Positions 48,261 through 57,566 of a stretch of 64,000 nt of DNA are shown in pieces; the first letter of the stretch is position 1; every line of letters begins with the position of its first letter. The stretch lies in contig NZ_CP031598.1 in NCBI RefSeq assembly GCF_008728195.1, positions 4,278,001 to 4,342,000 on the forward strand, read 5' to 3'. Under the pieces are notes generated by a model that worked only from the letters and a program-made list of their open reading frames with translations, did not search any database and was not told the origin of the DNA. The DNA comes from Roseovarius indicus. Lineage in GTDB: Bacteria > Pseudomonadota > Alphaproteobacteria > Rhodobacterales > Rhodobacteraceae. Made by a program: the position numbers and the translations under genes.

Positions 48261-49571
48261 ATGAAATCCCATACTTCCATCGCCGCCCTTGCCGCGTCGC
48301 TGGCCTTTGCCGCTTCGCCCGTGCTGGCGCAGACCGAAATCAATTTCTGGCACGCCATGGGCGGCGCCCTCGGCGAAAAGGTTGAAGAGATCGCCACCGA
48401 TTTCAACGAGATGCAGGACGAGTTCAAAGTCGTGCCCACCTACAAGGGCAACTACACCGAGAACATGACCGCCGCGATCGCCGCCTTCCGCGCGGGCGAG
48501 CAGCCACATATCGTGCAGGTCTTCGAAGTGGGCACCGCCACCATGATGGCCGCCCAGGGCGCCGTGAAGCCGGTTTACGGGGTGATGGGCAACGCCGACA
48601 TCGACTGGGATGCCGACGCCTACCTGCCGGCCGTGAAATCCTACTACACCACCCCCGAAGGCCAGCTTCTGTCGCTGCCCTTCAACTCCTCCACCCCGGT
48701 GATGTGGTACAACAAGGACATGCTCGACGCCGCCGGTGTCGAAGAGGTCCCCCAGACCTGGGACGACATGTTCGCCGCCGCCGAAAAGCTGAAAGCAAAC
48801 GGCGCCGACTGCGCCTTCTCCTTCGGCTGGCAATCGTGGGTCATGCTGGAAAACTACCTCGCCTGGCATGACGAGCCCATCGGCACCCAGCAGAACGGCT
48901 TCGCCGGTCTCGACACCGAGTTCGTCTTCAACGAAAGCACCGACCTGACCGAGCTGCTTCAGCGTATCGCCGACAGCCAAGCCGACGGCATGTTCAAATA
49001 CGGCGGCCGCCGCGGCGACTCCCTCCCGCTCTTCACCACGGGCGAATGTGCCATGTGGATGAACTCCTCGGCCTACTATGCCGGTATCTCCGAACAGGCC
49101 GAGTTCGAGTTTGGCCAGGCCATGCTGCCCGTCAACACCGCGGTCCGCGACGAAGCCCAGAACTCGATCATCGGCGGCGCCACCCTCTGGGTACTCGAAG
49201 GCCATGACGACGCCGAATACCAGGGCGTTGCCGAGTTCTTCAACTACATGTCGACCCCCGAAGTACAGGCCGACTGGCACCAGTCCTCGGGCTACGTGCC
49301 GATTACCACCGCAGCCTACGAGCTGTCGAAGGAACAGGGCTTCTACGACGAGAACCCCGGCACCGACACCGCGATCAAGCAACTCTCGCTGAACGAGCCC
49401 ACCGAGAACTCTCGCGGCATCCGCTTCGGCAACTTCGTCCAGATCCGCGACATCATCAACGAAGAGCTCGAAGCCCTCTGGGCCGGAGACCAGACTGCCA
49501 ACGAGGCGCTCGACAATGCCGCCGACCGTGGCAACGACCTGCTTCGCGAGTTCCAGGACACCAACAGCTGA
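48261..49571 (+). CDS. ugpB: sn-glycerol-3-phosphate ABC transporter, binding protein
   Basis: The 436-residue periplasmic binding protein has a signal peptide (1-23) and typical UgpB stretches: EINFWHAMGGALGEKVEEIA, YKGNYTENMTAAIAAFRAGE and LPFNSSTPVMWYNKDML. It binds glycerol-3-phosphate or its diesters for the ugp importer. First gene of ugpBAEC. A strong hairpin follows the stop. Confidence 0.94.
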   Translation: MKSHTSIAALAASLAFAASPVLAQTEINFWHAMGGALGEKVEEIATDFNEMQDEFKVVPTYKGNYTENMTAAIAAFRAGEQPHIVQVFEVGTATMMAAQGAVKPVYGVMGNADIDWDADAYLPAVKSYYTTPEGQLLSLPFNSSTPVMWYNKDMLDAAGVEEVPQTWDDMFAAAEKLKANGADCAFSFGWQSWVMLENYLAWHDEPIGTQQNGFAGLDTEFVFNESTDLTELLQRIADSQADGMFKYGGRRGDSLPLFTTGECAMWMNSSAYYAGISEQAEFEFGQAMLPVNTAVRDEAQNSIIGGATLWVLEGHDDAEYQGVAEFFNYMSTPEVQADWHQSSGYVPITTAAYELSKEQGFYDENPGTDTAIKQLSLNEPTENSRGIRFGNFVQIRDIINEELEALWAGDQTANEALDNAADRGNDLLREFQDTNS

Positions 49572-49591
49572 TCCTGACGAAACGCCAACCA

Positions 49592-49622
49592 GAAAGCGGC
49601 CCGGCGCGCCCGGGCCGCTTTC
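49592..49622 (+). other. Intercistronic hairpin between ugpB and ugpA
   Basis: A perfect 13-bp stem: GAAAGCGGCCCGG (49592-49604) pairs with CCGGGCCGCTTTC (49610-49622), loop of 5. The T run is too short for a full terminator. Such hairpins keep binding-protein mRNA more abundant than permease mRNA in ABC operons. Confidence 0.85.
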
Positions 49623-49649
49623 CGCACGATCAACGACCGGAGCCCCGCA

Positions 49650-50534
49650 TTGCGCGCCAAGAGAGTCACCTTCCGGCACCGCTGGCTGCCCTACGCGCTG
49701 ATTGCGCCGCAGATCCTCATCACAATCGTCTTTTTCCTCTGGCCCGCCAGCCAGGCGATCTACCAGTCGCTCCTGCGGCAGGACGCCTTCGGCCTGCGGA
49801 CCGAATTCGTCGGCCTGAAGAACTTCGCCCGCCTCTTCGCCGACCCGCTCTACCTCGACAGTTTCATCACCACGATCCTCTTCAGCACGCTGGTCACCGC
49901 CCTGTCGATGCTGACCGCACTGATCCTCGCCGTCATGGCCGACCGCGTTTTGCGCGGCTCGCTCACCTACCGCACCCTGCTCATCTGGCCCTACGCCGTG
50001 GCCCCCGCCGTGGCGGGCGTGCTGTGGTGGTTCCTCTTCAACCCCACCATCGGCATCATCGCCTACGCGCTCGACGGGCTGGGCTATGACTGGAACCATT
50101 ACGTCAGCGGCTCCGACGCCATGGCCCTCATCGTCATCGCCGCCGCGTGGCGGCAGGTCAGCTACAACTTCCTCTTCTTCCTCGCCGGGCTTCAGGCCAT
50201 CCCCCGCTCGCTCACCGAAGCGGCGGCCATCGACGGCGCGGGCCCGGTGAAACGCTTCCTCACGATCCAGCTTCCGCTCCTGTCGCCCACGGTCTTCTTC
50301 CTGCTGGTCGTGAACCTCGTCTACGCATTCTTCGAAACCTTCGGCGTCGTCCACGCCACCACCAGCGGCGGCCCGGGCAACGCCACCAACATCCTTGTCT
50401 ACAAGGTCTGGCGCGACGCCTTCGAAGGACTCAACCTCGGCTCCTCGGCCGCGCAATCGGTGGTGCTGATGGTGATCGTCATCGCCCTCACGGCGATCCA
50501 GTTCCGCTATATCGAACGCCGGGTGGAATACTGA
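49650..50534 (+). CDS. ugpA: sn-glycerol-3-phosphate ABC transporter, permease UgpA
   Basis: A 294-residue inner-membrane permease with six predicted spans and the EAA loop [19 protein letters not shown]. The N-terminus [20 protein letters not shown] is typical. The start is TTG 49650. It overlaps nothing and ends 1 bp before ugpE. Works with ugpE and ugpC. Confidence 0.92.
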   Translation: MRAKRVTFRHRWLPYALIAPQILITIVFFLWPASQAIYQSLLRQDAFGLRTEFVGLKNFARLFADPLYLDSFITTILFSTLVTALSMLTALILAVMADRVLRGSLTYRTLLIWPYAVAPAVAGVLWWFLFNPTIGIIAYALDGLGYDWNHYVSGSDAMALIVIAAAWRQVSYNFLFFLAGLQAIPRSLTEAAAIDGAGPVKRFLTIQLPLLSPTVFFLLVVNLVYAFFETFGVVHATTSGGPGNATNILVYKVWRDAFEGLNLGSSAAQSVVLMVIVIALTAIQFRYIERRVEY

Positions 50535-50535
50535 G

Positions 50536-51381
50536 ATGGTCGAAAACCGCCCCGTCCTCAACATCGTCCAGCACGGGCTGCTGATCCTCGGCGCCGCGCT
50601 CTTCGTCTTCCCGATCTACGTCGCCTTCATTGCCTCCACCCACACCGCACGCGAGGTCGGCAGCGGCATTCCCCTCCTGCCGGGCGGCGAGTTCTTCGCC
50701 AACTACGCCCAGGTGCTCGGCGAAGGGCTCTCCTCCGCCGGGGCGCCACCGATCGGCCTCATGCTCTTTAACTCCGCCGTCATGGCCATCGCCATCACGG
50801 CCGGAAAGATTGCCATCTCGCTGCTGTCGTCCTTCGCCATCGTCTATTTCCGCTTCCCCTTCCGCGTGCTGGCCTTCTGGACGATCTTCATCACCCTCAT
50901 GCTGCCGGTCGAGGTGCGCATCCTGCCCACGTATGAGGTCGTGGCCCAGCTCGGCATGCTGAACTCCTATGCCGGCCTCTCCATCCCCCTCATCGCCTCG
51001 GCCACCGCCACCTTCCTCTTCCGGCAGTTCTTCATGACCGTCCCCGACGAGCTGACCGAGGCCGCCCGCGTCGACGGTGCCGGGCCGATGAAATTCTTCC
51101 GCGACATCCTCATCCCGCTCTCCCGCACCAACCTCGCCGCCCTGTCGGTCATCCTCTTCATCTATGGCTGGAACCAGTATCTCTGGCCGCTCCTCGTGAC
51201 CACGGATGAAAGCTATTACACCGTCGTCATGGGCATCCAGCGCATGGCCAACGCGGGCGAGGAACAACCGCTCTGGAACCTCATCATGGCCACCGCGATC
51301 CTCGCAATGCTGCCGCCCGTGGCGGTCATCATCGGGATGCAACGCCTCTTCGTGCGCGGCCTCGTCGAAACTGAGAAGTAA
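50536..51381 (+). CDS. ugpE: sn-glycerol-3-phosphate ABC transporter, permease UgpE
   Basis: The second permease, 281 residues, with six spans and the EAA loop [20 protein letters not shown]. The blocks [10 protein letters not shown] and [16 protein letters not shown] are characteristic of UgpE. Directly follows ugpA and precedes ugpC by 5 bp. Confidence 0.94.
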   Translation: MVENRPVLNIVQHGLLILGAALFVFPIYVAFIASTHTAREVGSGIPLLPGGEFFANYAQVLGEGLSSAGAPPIGLMLFNSAVMAIAITAGKIAISLLSSFAIVYFRFPFRVLAFWTIFITLMLPVEVRILPTYEVVAQLGMLNSYAGLSIPLIASATATFLFRQFFMTVPDELTEAARVDGAGPMKFFRDILIPLSRTNLAALSVILFIYGWNQYLWPLLVTTDESYYTVVMGIQRMANAGEEQPLWNLIMATAILAMLPPVAVIIGMQRLFVRGLVETEK

Positions 51382-51386
51382 GAACC

Positions 51387-52442
51387 ATGTCAGACATCGC
51401 CATCGAACACGTCCGCAAGGTCTATCCCGGTGGGGTCGAGGTCATCCCCGACCTCTCCCTCTCCATCGCGGCGGGCGAGCTTTGCGTGCTGGTCGGCCCC
51501 TCGGGCTGCGGCAAGTCCACGCTTCTGCGCATGGTCGCGGGGCTGGAAACCGTCACCGGAGGAGACATCAGCATCGGTGGCCGCCGCGTGAACGATCTCG
51601 AACCGGTCGAGCGTGATATCTCGATGGTCTTCCAGAACTACGCGCTCTACCCGCACATGACGGTCTACGACAACATGGCCTACGGCCTGCGCAACCGGGG
51701 CGAGCCGAAGGACAGGATCAACGCGGCCGTCCACGAGGCCGCGAAAACCCTCGGCCTCTCGGACTTCCTCGACCGCAAGCCACGCCAGCTCTCCGGCGGC
51801 CAGCGACAGCGCGTCGCCATGGGCCGCGCCATCGTCCGCGACCCCACCGCCTTCCTCTTCGACGAACCGCTCTCGAACCTCGACGCCAAGCTGCGCGTGA
51901 AAACGCGCGTGGAAATCCGCGCCCTGCAACAGCGCCTCGGCACCACGTCGATCTACGTCACCCACGATCAGCTCGAGGCGATGACCCTCGCCGACAAGCT
52001 CGTCATCATGAACGCCGGTCAGATCGAACAGGCCGGTCCGCCGCTCGAAATCTACGAGAACCCCGCCTCCGTTTTCGTCGCGGGCTTCATCGGCTCGCCG
52101 CCGATGAACTTCCTGCCCGGCACCGTCACCGGCGACGGCATCACCCTCGAAACCGGTCACACCATCTCTCCAGACCGCCCCGCCGTCGGGCCTCTCACCG
52201 TCGGCATCCGCCCCGAACACCTGACCCCCGGCAGCAGTGGCCCGCTGACCCTTCAGGTGCAGGTCGTCGAGCGCCTCGGCGCCACGGCCAATGTGCATGG
52301 CGTGCTGGAAGGGACGCAAACCGAGCTGGTGGCCAGCATCACCGGCACCGAATTTCCGCAGCCGGGCGAGGTCATGCCGCTCAGCCCCACCCCGGGCGCG
52401 CTTCGCTATTTCTCACCCGAAACCGGCCAGCGCCTCGCCTGA
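51387..52442 (+). CDS. ugpC: sn-glycerol-3-phosphate ABC transporter, ATPase UgpC
   Basis: A 351-residue ABC ATPase. Walker A is GPSGCGKST, the signature [19 protein letters not shown], Walker [16 protein letters not shown] and the switch His in YVTHDQ are intact. The C-terminal 110 residues form the MalK-type regulatory domain ([11 protein letters not shown]). Last gene of the operon; it converges on the flavoenzyme gene. Confidence 0.94.
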   Translation: MSDIAIEHVRKVYPGGVEVIPDLSLSIAAGELCVLVGPSGCGKSTLLRMVAGLETVTGGDISIGGRRVNDLEPVERDISMVFQNYALYPHMTVYDNMAYGLRNRGEPKDRINAAVHEAAKTLGLSDFLDRKPRQLSGGQRQRVAMGRAIVRDPTAFLFDEPLSNLDAKLRVKTRVEIRALQQRLGTTSIYVTHDQLEAMTLADKLVIMNAGQIEQAGPPLEIYENPASVFVAGFIGSPPMNFLPGTVTGDGITLETGHTISPDRPAVGPLTVGIRPEHLTPGSSGPLTLQVQVVERLGATANVHGVLEGTQTELVASITGTEFPQPGEVMPLSPTPGALRYFSPETGQRLA

Positions 52443-52448
52443 CCCACG

Positions 52449-53795
52449 TCAGCCCGCCACCGCCAACGCCACGGCCCGTGCCGTATCGCGCCCCGACAGG
52501 TCGGCCCCCCCGACCGTCGCCCACAGATCCCCGTGGCACGCCTCGCCAGCCAGGAACACCCGCTCCCCCACCGGCCGCCGCAACACCTCTCGCATCGGGT
52601 AGCCCCCCGGCGCGGCCGAGGCATAGCAGCCCCGGAACAGCGGGTCCGCCGTCCAGGCAGTCGCTGTCGCCTTCACGAAATGCCGGTCCACGTCACCGCC
52701 CAGCATCCCCCGCAGCTTGCCCATCACGAAATCGACCGCCGCTTCCTCCCCGGCCTCTTCCAGCTCCCGCGCGAACGACCCGCCCACATCGCAATAGGCC
52801 AACCCCGTTCCGCTCGCATTGGTCAGCGCTCCGAAGGCCTCGCCATCCTCACCGACATGATGCAGAAGATACCCATCCTCCCCCATGCCAAAGATATCCT
52901 CGGAAAGCTGCACCGCGATGTGATTGTAATCCCCCATCGGGATGGCGTGGATCGCCTCCTGCGTCTCCACCGGCAGCGCCGGCTCGAACACGATCCCCTC
53001 AGCGGCCAGCACGCCCGTCGAGACCGTCACGATCACCGCCTTCGCCCGGACCGTCCCGCGCGGCGTCTCCACCTCGACGCCCTGGCCACCCCAACGAATA
53101 CGCGTCGCCGGCGTCTCCAGCGCGACGGTCAACCCAGCCGCATGTTCTGCCACCAAAGTCCCGTACCCTTCGGCGCAATACCAATCCACGCTATCCGCCG
53201 AGTTCCACCAATCGGCACAGGAGAAGTCCTTCAAGTCCTTGCCCATCTCCCAAGGCCCGATCCCGAACCACGCCGTCTGCGCCCACTCATCTCCTGACGG
53301 AGACACCGACGCCGCCGACACATCCTCGCCTGCCTTCCCGGCCTCGGTAATGGCGCCGTAAACCTCGTCCCAAACCTCCCAAAGCCGCCCGGCCTCGGCC
53401 TCCGAAACCTCGGCCCCGTCCCGAAAAATCCGGTACGCCTCCGTCGCCTTGTAAAACCGATGCCCGCTCGCCTTGGCGCGGTTGAAATACGGGTTCCGCT
53501 CCTGGTTCTGCACCCAATGCGCCCCGTGGTCGAACGGCACGCCAAAGGTCTCGCTCTCGGTAAAGGCTCGCCCGCCGACGCGCGAGCCCGCCTCGATCAG
53601 CACATGACGCACCCCCTCGCCGGCCAGCGCATGCGCCGCCGATATCCCGGCGGCGCCGGCTCCGACGATCACCACGTCCGTATCCGAGGACAAATCACTC
53701 GCCGCCCGCGCCAGTCCCGGCGCCAGCGCCGCCGCGCCGCACAGGGTAAGGAACCTCCGGCGGTCAAAACCTTCGCCCTTTCCGCGTGACGTCAT
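52449..53795 (-). CDS. Flavin monoamine oxidase-family protein, Tat-exported
   Basis: The 448-residue protein has a Tat signal (DRRRFLTLCGAAALAPGLARA) and an FAD domain with DVVIVGAGAAGISAAHALAG, the RVGGRAFTE block and the C-terminal FAD motif VFLAGEACHGDLWATVGGA. It belongs to the amine oxidase family; the substrate is probably an amine or amino acid but cannot be fixed. The gene is divergent from a TetR regulator, and twin dyads lie in between, so it is likely controlled by it. Confidence 0.88.
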   Translation of the reverse strand: MTSRGKGEGFDRRRFLTLCGAAALAPGLARAASDLSSDTDVVIVGAGAAGISAAHALAGEGVRHVLIEAGSRVGGRAFTESETFGVPFDHGAHWVQNQERNPYFNRAKASGHRFYKATEAYRIFRDGAEVSEAEAGRLWEVWDEVYGAITEAGKAGEDVSAASVSPSGDEWAQTAWFGIGPWEMGKDLKDFSCADWWNSADSVDWYCAEGYGTLVAEHAAGLTVALETPATRIRWGGQGVEVETPRGTVRAKAVIVTVSTGVLAAEGIVFEPALPVETQEAIHAIPMGDYNHIAVQLSEDIFGMGEDGYLLHHVGEDGEAFGALTNASGTGLAYCDVGGSFARELEEAGEEAAVDFVMGKLRGMLGGDVDRHFVKATATAWTADPLFRGCYASAAPGGYPMREVLRRPVGERVFLAGEACHGDLWATVGGADLSGRDTARAVALAVAG

Positions 53796-53816
53796 GGCCT
53801 TCCCCTCCTATGATTC

Positions 53817-53856
53817 CTCTACGGTGTAGAATTCATCAATACTCTACACCGTAGAG
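53817..53856. promoter_or_regulatory. Twin dyad operator between flavoenzyme and tetR
   Basis: Two 15-bp palindromes, CTCTAC-GGT-GTAGAA (53817-53831) and CTCTAC-ACC-GTAGAG (53842-53856), 25 bp apart. Each is the reverse complement of the other over nearly its full length. They lie in the 87-bp divergent promoter region and are the likely binding sites of the adjacent TetR regulator. Confidence 0.8.
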
Positions 53857-53882
53857 TTTGTCAAAAGACCGGAGGTCACCCC

Positions 53883-54512
53883 ATGGCGAAACGCGAGCGG
53901 CTGACGCGGGAAAAGATCATCGAGGCGGCCATGGCCATGCTCGACCGCGAGGGCGAAAAGGGCTTCAGCATGCGCAAGCTGGCGGCCGACCTGGGCGTCG
54001 ACCCGATGGCGATCTACCACCACCATTCCAGCCGCAGCACCCTGATCCACGAGGTGCTGCAATCCCTGATGGCCGAGGTCGACATCCCCGATCCCTCGGG
54101 CGACTGGCAGGCCGACATCCGCGCCCTCTGCACCGCCCTGCGCGCCTTGGCCAAACGCCACCCGGGCACCTTCCGCATCTACGAGCTCTACGAAGATTGG
54201 GTGCCCGCCGAACACCGCCTGCACGAGGCCTTCCACGCCACCCTGCTGAACGCCGGCTTCCCCGGCCCCACGGCCGTGCGCGGGGTCCGCGTGCTGCTGG
54301 CCTATACCGAGGCCTTCGCCGTCGACGAGATCACCGGCTGGCTCGACACGTTCGACGAAAGCGACCGGGCCGAGTTCATCGACAGCCTCTCCTCCGGCGA
54401 CTTCCCGGCCATGTCCGGCCTCATCGATGAGATCGGCCGCGTCGACCCCGACGCCGAATTCGACTTCGGGCTGCGCGTACTGATCCGCGGGCTGGAAGGC
54501 GAGCTGGCCTGA
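53883..54512 (+). CDS. TetR-family transcriptional regulator
   Basis: A 209-residue regulator. The N-terminal helix-turn-helix is KIIEAAMAMLDREGEKGFSM followed by RKLAADLGVDPMAIYHHHSS, and the C-terminal ligand domain (about 70-205) resembles the TetR_C group with a long helical bundle. Probably represses itself and the divergent flavoenzyme gene through the twin dyads. The start is ATG 53883 with GGAGG at 53871-53875. Confidence 0.93.
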   Translation: MAKRERLTREKIIEAAMAMLDREGEKGFSMRKLAADLGVDPMAIYHHHSSRSTLIHEVLQSLMAEVDIPDPSGDWQADIRALCTALRALAKRHPGTFRIYELYEDWVPAEHRLHEAFHATLLNAGFPGPTAVRGVRVLLAYTEAFAVDEITGWLDTFDESDRAEFIDSLSSGDFPAMSGLIDEIGRVDPDAEFDFGLRVLIRGLEGELA

Positions 54513-54533
54513 GGCCGCCAGCCCACAGCCGGT

Positions 54534-55286
54534 TCACATATCCACGATCGCGTAATACTTCCTCAGCGGCACATCGCACTTCCAGCTGCACACCGTTCCC
54601 TTCGGAATGAACAGCACCTCGCCCGGCCCGAACCGGTGCTCCGTGCCCTCCTCGTCGGTGATCACCACCTCACCTTCGAGGATCTGGCAGAACTCGTGCA
54701 CCGAGAACGGCGCCTTCTCCGTCTCGAACGGCGTCGTTTCCCACATGCCCACGGTCATCGTGCCCGCATCGTTGGTGAACGCCAGCGCATCCCGCTGCTC
54801 GCCCCCGCCGATATTCTCCGCCTCCGGTTCCAGCTTCGCCTCGAGCGCCATCGGGTCCATCACCACGACCCCGCCCTTGGCGCTGTCGATATCCGGCACC
54901 GGCTTCTTCTCGTCATGCAACAACAGGAAGAACTTCTTCAGGAACGGCGCCTCCTGTGTCCAGCTTACCGGAATTCCGTTGCGCACCGCGAAAGACTGAC
55001 CCGTTTCCACCGGCACCGCCTCGCCATCGCCATCCACCATGTCGAGCCGACCTTCCAGCAGGTACATGAACTCGTCACCCGGGTAAGGCCCCGGCTTCTC
55101 GGTCATGCCCGTCGTCGTCCACACGCCCACCGTCAGTCCGATGCTCTCATCGGCGAAATACGCATGGATCGACTGTTCCGGCACGTCCGAGCCCGGCGCG
55201 AACCCGCTCGGGTCCACCTCCATCGGCTCAAGCCCCTCCCCTACCGGGCCCGCCGGTTCCAGCCGCATCACTCCAGTCTTTGTCAT
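54534..55286 (-). CDS. Bicupin protein (Cupin_3 type)
   Basis: The 250-residue protein has two cupin domains of the Cupin_3 (ureidoglycine aminohydrolase-like) type. Domain 1 has PYPGDEFMYLLEGRLDMVDG and VRNGIPVSWT; domain 2 has SVHEFCQILEGEVVITDEEG and FIPKGTVCSWKCDVPLRKYY. The usual metal His are largely replaced, so a binding or sensing role is possible. No signal peptide. Function unknown. Confidence 0.85.
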   Translation of the reverse strand: MTKTGVMRLEPAGPVGEGLEPMEVDPSGFAPGSDVPEQSIHAYFADESIGLTVGVWTTTGMTEKPGPYPGDEFMYLLEGRLDMVDGDGEAVPVETGQSFAVRNGIPVSWTQEAPFLKKFFLLLHDEKKPVPDIDSAKGGVVVMDPMALEAKLEPEAENIGGGEQRDALAFTNDAGTMTVGMWETTPFETEKAPFSVHEFCQILEGEVVITDEEGTEHRFGPGEVLFIPKGTVCSWKCDVPLRKYYAIVDM

Positions 55287-55319
55287 ATCTCGTACTCTCC
55301 TTGTTGCCGCCCGAAACCA

Positions 55320-55949
55320 TCAACAGGCCCGGCGCTGTGTCTCCCACTCGGCCCGCGTGACCGAGAACCCGAGGCAATCGCAGGCATAGGCCCGCCGCAT
55401 GCCTTGATGCCGCATCCCGCATTTCGTCAGTACATGCTGCGAGGCCACGTTACCCGGGTCTGTTGTGGCCTTCACCTCATCCAAGGTGGTCTTCTCGAAA
55501 GCAAACTCCAGCACGCGATTGCAGGCCTCCGTCGCAAACCCCTGCCCCCAGGCCTCCGGCACCAGCATGTAGCCCACCTCGATCTCGGCGTCCGGATACC
55601 GCTCCGGCACCACCAGCGACCAGTCGGTGTCATCCACCTCCACCGGCAGCGGCAACAGGATCGACGACCCGATCTTCTCGCCCGTATCCTTGCGCGTCAC
55701 GGTCCAGATCCCGATCCGCCCGCCGGCGCCCCGCCGGGTGATCACCGGCATCTCCTCGGCAAGCTCCTCTTCCGGGAAGACATCGCAGACATAGCGCACC
55801 ACCTCGGGGTCGGTGAAAAGCCGGATCGACAGCGCCAGATCGGCGGCATCGTCGGCCAGCGGCCGCAAGATCAGGCGCGGCGTCTCAAGCACCAGCTCGG
55901 CCCGAGAAAGCGGTACGATATCGTACGCAGGCCCGTCCGAGTCACCCAC
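55320..55949 (-). CDS. GNAT-family N-acetyltransferase (RimJ/RimL-like)
   Basis: A 209-residue acetyltransferase of the RimJ/RimL-type group. LVLETPRLILRPLADDAADL starts the domain, and the acetyl-CoA loop is VPEAWGQGFATEACNRV. The ATTDPGNVASQHVLTKCGM C-terminal helix is typical. The start is GTG 55949. It lies 33 bp upstream of the bicupin gene and may be co-transcribed. Substrate unknown. Confidence 0.87.
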   Translation of the reverse strand: MGDSDGPAYDIVPLSRAELVLETPRLILRPLADDAADLALSIRLFTDPEVVRYVCDVFPEEELAEEMPVITRRGAGGRIGIWTVTRKDTGEKIGSSILLPLPVEVDDTDWSLVVPERYPDAEIEVGYMLVPEAWGQGFATEACNRVLEFAFEKTTLDEVKATTDPGNVASQHVLTKCGMRHQGMRRAYACDCLGFSVTRAEWETQRRAC

Positions 55950-56314
55950 CCCGACGGCCCCGGCCCAAGGCAGGCACCACCTGGCCCGTCCGCGTGAAAC
56001 AATCTTTCCAGGCCGATGTGAGGCAAATTAACCCACTGAAATCCCTTGATTTTATCATCCGCTCCCTGCCTGCCCAATCATTGTGCACCCACGCGCCACG
56101 CCGCGCCGATACCCGAATATTGTATTGACTCGCAGCGCAAAGCAACTCATCCATTGAATGAGTATTCAATTGGTTTTGGCCCGAAACGGCCGCTGCCAAG
56201 GGGGTGCCACTACAATAAAAAACGCCCATCCGCGCGGCCAATCGCGCGATAGGGACAGACAACAAAATCCAGACGACGGCCGCCAACAGGCCGACAAAAA
56301 CAGGGAGATCACCA
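55950..56314. other. Promoter region of the amine transport operon
   Basis: About 365 bp with an AT-rich core (56125-56225). It contains the ATTGAAT-GAGT-ATTCAAT palindrome at 56153-56170, a TTGACT at 56134-56139 that may be a -35 element, and a good GGGAG ribosome site 9 bp before the binding-protein start. No gene is seen. Confidence 0.5.
56153..56170. promoter_or_regulatory. Palindromic operator candidate
   Basis: ATTGAAT-GAGT-ATTCAAT is a perfect 7-bp inverted repeat in the promoter of the Pot-like operon. It could be the site of the BetI-like regulator encoded at the operon end. No direct evidence. Confidence 0.6.
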
Positions 56315-57436
56315 ATGGATGTCTTGGACCAACTCGGTTCCATGCGCGAAGGCAAGATGAGCCGCCGCGCGTTCACGAAATCACTTCTCGCCGCCGGCGT
56401 CGCGGTCACGGCCGTGCCGATGGGCGGCCGCCGCGCGATGGCCGCGCCGGAAGATCAGGCGACCTACTTCACCTGGGGCGGCTACGACATTCCCGAGCTC
56501 TTCGGCGAATACCAGGAGAAGCACGGCGAACTACCCAACTTCTCGATCTTCGGCGGCTCGGAAGAAGCACTGACGAAGATGCGCGGCGGCTTCGTCGTCG
56601 ACGTCTCGCACCCCTGCAACCAGGCCCTGCCGCGCTGGGTGGCCAGCGACCTGTTCCAGCCGGTTGAGACCTCCAAGCTCGAGCACTGGGGCGACGTGAT
56701 GCCCGCGCTGGTGGACCTGCCCGGCAACGATGCCGAGAACGGCAATGTCTGGATGGTGCCCTTCGACTGGGGCCAGACCTCCATCACCTACCGCGCCGAC
56801 CTCGTCGACGTGGAAGAAGAGAGCTGGGACATGCTCTGGAACGAAGAATACAAGGGCAAGCTGGGCAGCCTCGCCGCCGGGGCCGATGCCTGGTGGGTCG
56901 GCGCGATCAAGGCCGGCATCCCGTTCGAAGAGCTCGATACCCCGGAAGCCTTCGAGAAGATTGCCGCGGTCATGCGTGAACAGCGTCCGCTGATCCGCAC
57001 CTACACCGACGACACCACCACGCTGGAACAGGCGCTGGCCTCGGGCGAACTTGTCGCCGCGATGACATGGAATAGCTCGGCCGCCCTGCTGAAATCCGAA
57101 GGCGTCGACGTGAAATTCGCCGATCCCAAGGAAGGCGCGCTGACCTGGGTCTGCGGCCTGATGATGCACAAGGACGCGCCGAAACCCGACCGCGCCTATG
57201 ATGTCATCGACTCGCTGCTCAGCGTCGAGACCGGCAAGTTCATGATCGGCGACTACGGCTACGGCCACTCGAACATCAAGTCCTTCGACTCTTTCAGTGA
57301 GGAAGAACTGTCCGAGCTGGGCCTCAGCAAGACGCCGGCCGACATCCTGCAGGCGGGTCACTTCCAGATCCCGCAGTCGCAGGAATGGGAAACCAAGATG
57401 AACGCCATGTTCGAAGAGATCAAAGCCGGCTTCTGA
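56315..57436 (+). CDS. Polyamine/amine-type ABC transporter, binding protein (PotD-like)
   Basis: The 373-residue protein has a Tat-type signal (SRRAFTKSLLAAGVAVTAVP) and the PotD/Spermidine-putrescine binding-protein fold: FTWGGYDIPELFGEYQEKHG, WMVPFDWGQTSITYRADLV. The exact ligand is unknown, but the family binds polyamines and other organic cations, and the operon context suggests an amine. First gene; a hairpin follows the stop. Confidence 0.9.
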   Translation: MDVLDQLGSMREGKMSRRAFTKSLLAAGVAVTAVPMGGRRAMAAPEDQATYFTWGGYDIPELFGEYQEKHGELPNFSIFGGSEEALTKMRGGFVVDVSHPCNQALPRWVASDLFQPVETSKLEHWGDVMPALVDLPGNDAENGNVWMVPFDWGQTSITYRADLVDVEEESWDMLWNEEYKGKLGSLAAGADAWWVGAIKAGIPFEELDTPEAFEKIAAVMREQRPLIRTYTDDTTTLEQALASGELVAAMTWNSSAALLKSEGVDVKFADPKEGALTWVCGLMMHKDAPKPDRAYDVIDSLLSVETGKFMIGDYGYGHSNIKSFDSFSEEELSELGLSKTPADILQAGHFQIPQSQEWETKMNAMFEEIKAGF

Positions 57437-57450
57437 GCCGTCCTGATCGG

Positions 57451-57478
57451 GGTTCGCGCCGCTCCGGTGGCGCGGACC
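57451..57478 (+). other. Intercistronic hairpin after the binding protein
   Basis: GGTTCGCGCC (57451-57460) pairs with GGCGCGGACC (57469-57478), ten pairs including one T-G wobble. It lies 15 bp after the binding-protein stop and matches the design of the ugpB/ugpA hairpin. Confidence 0.65.
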
Positions 57479-57566
57479 ATCTTCGACAGCCGCGCCGGTC
57501 AGCCGATATCGGCTGGTCCGGGTCCCCATGCCCGACGGGCGCGCCAACAAGGCGGATCCATTCCCC

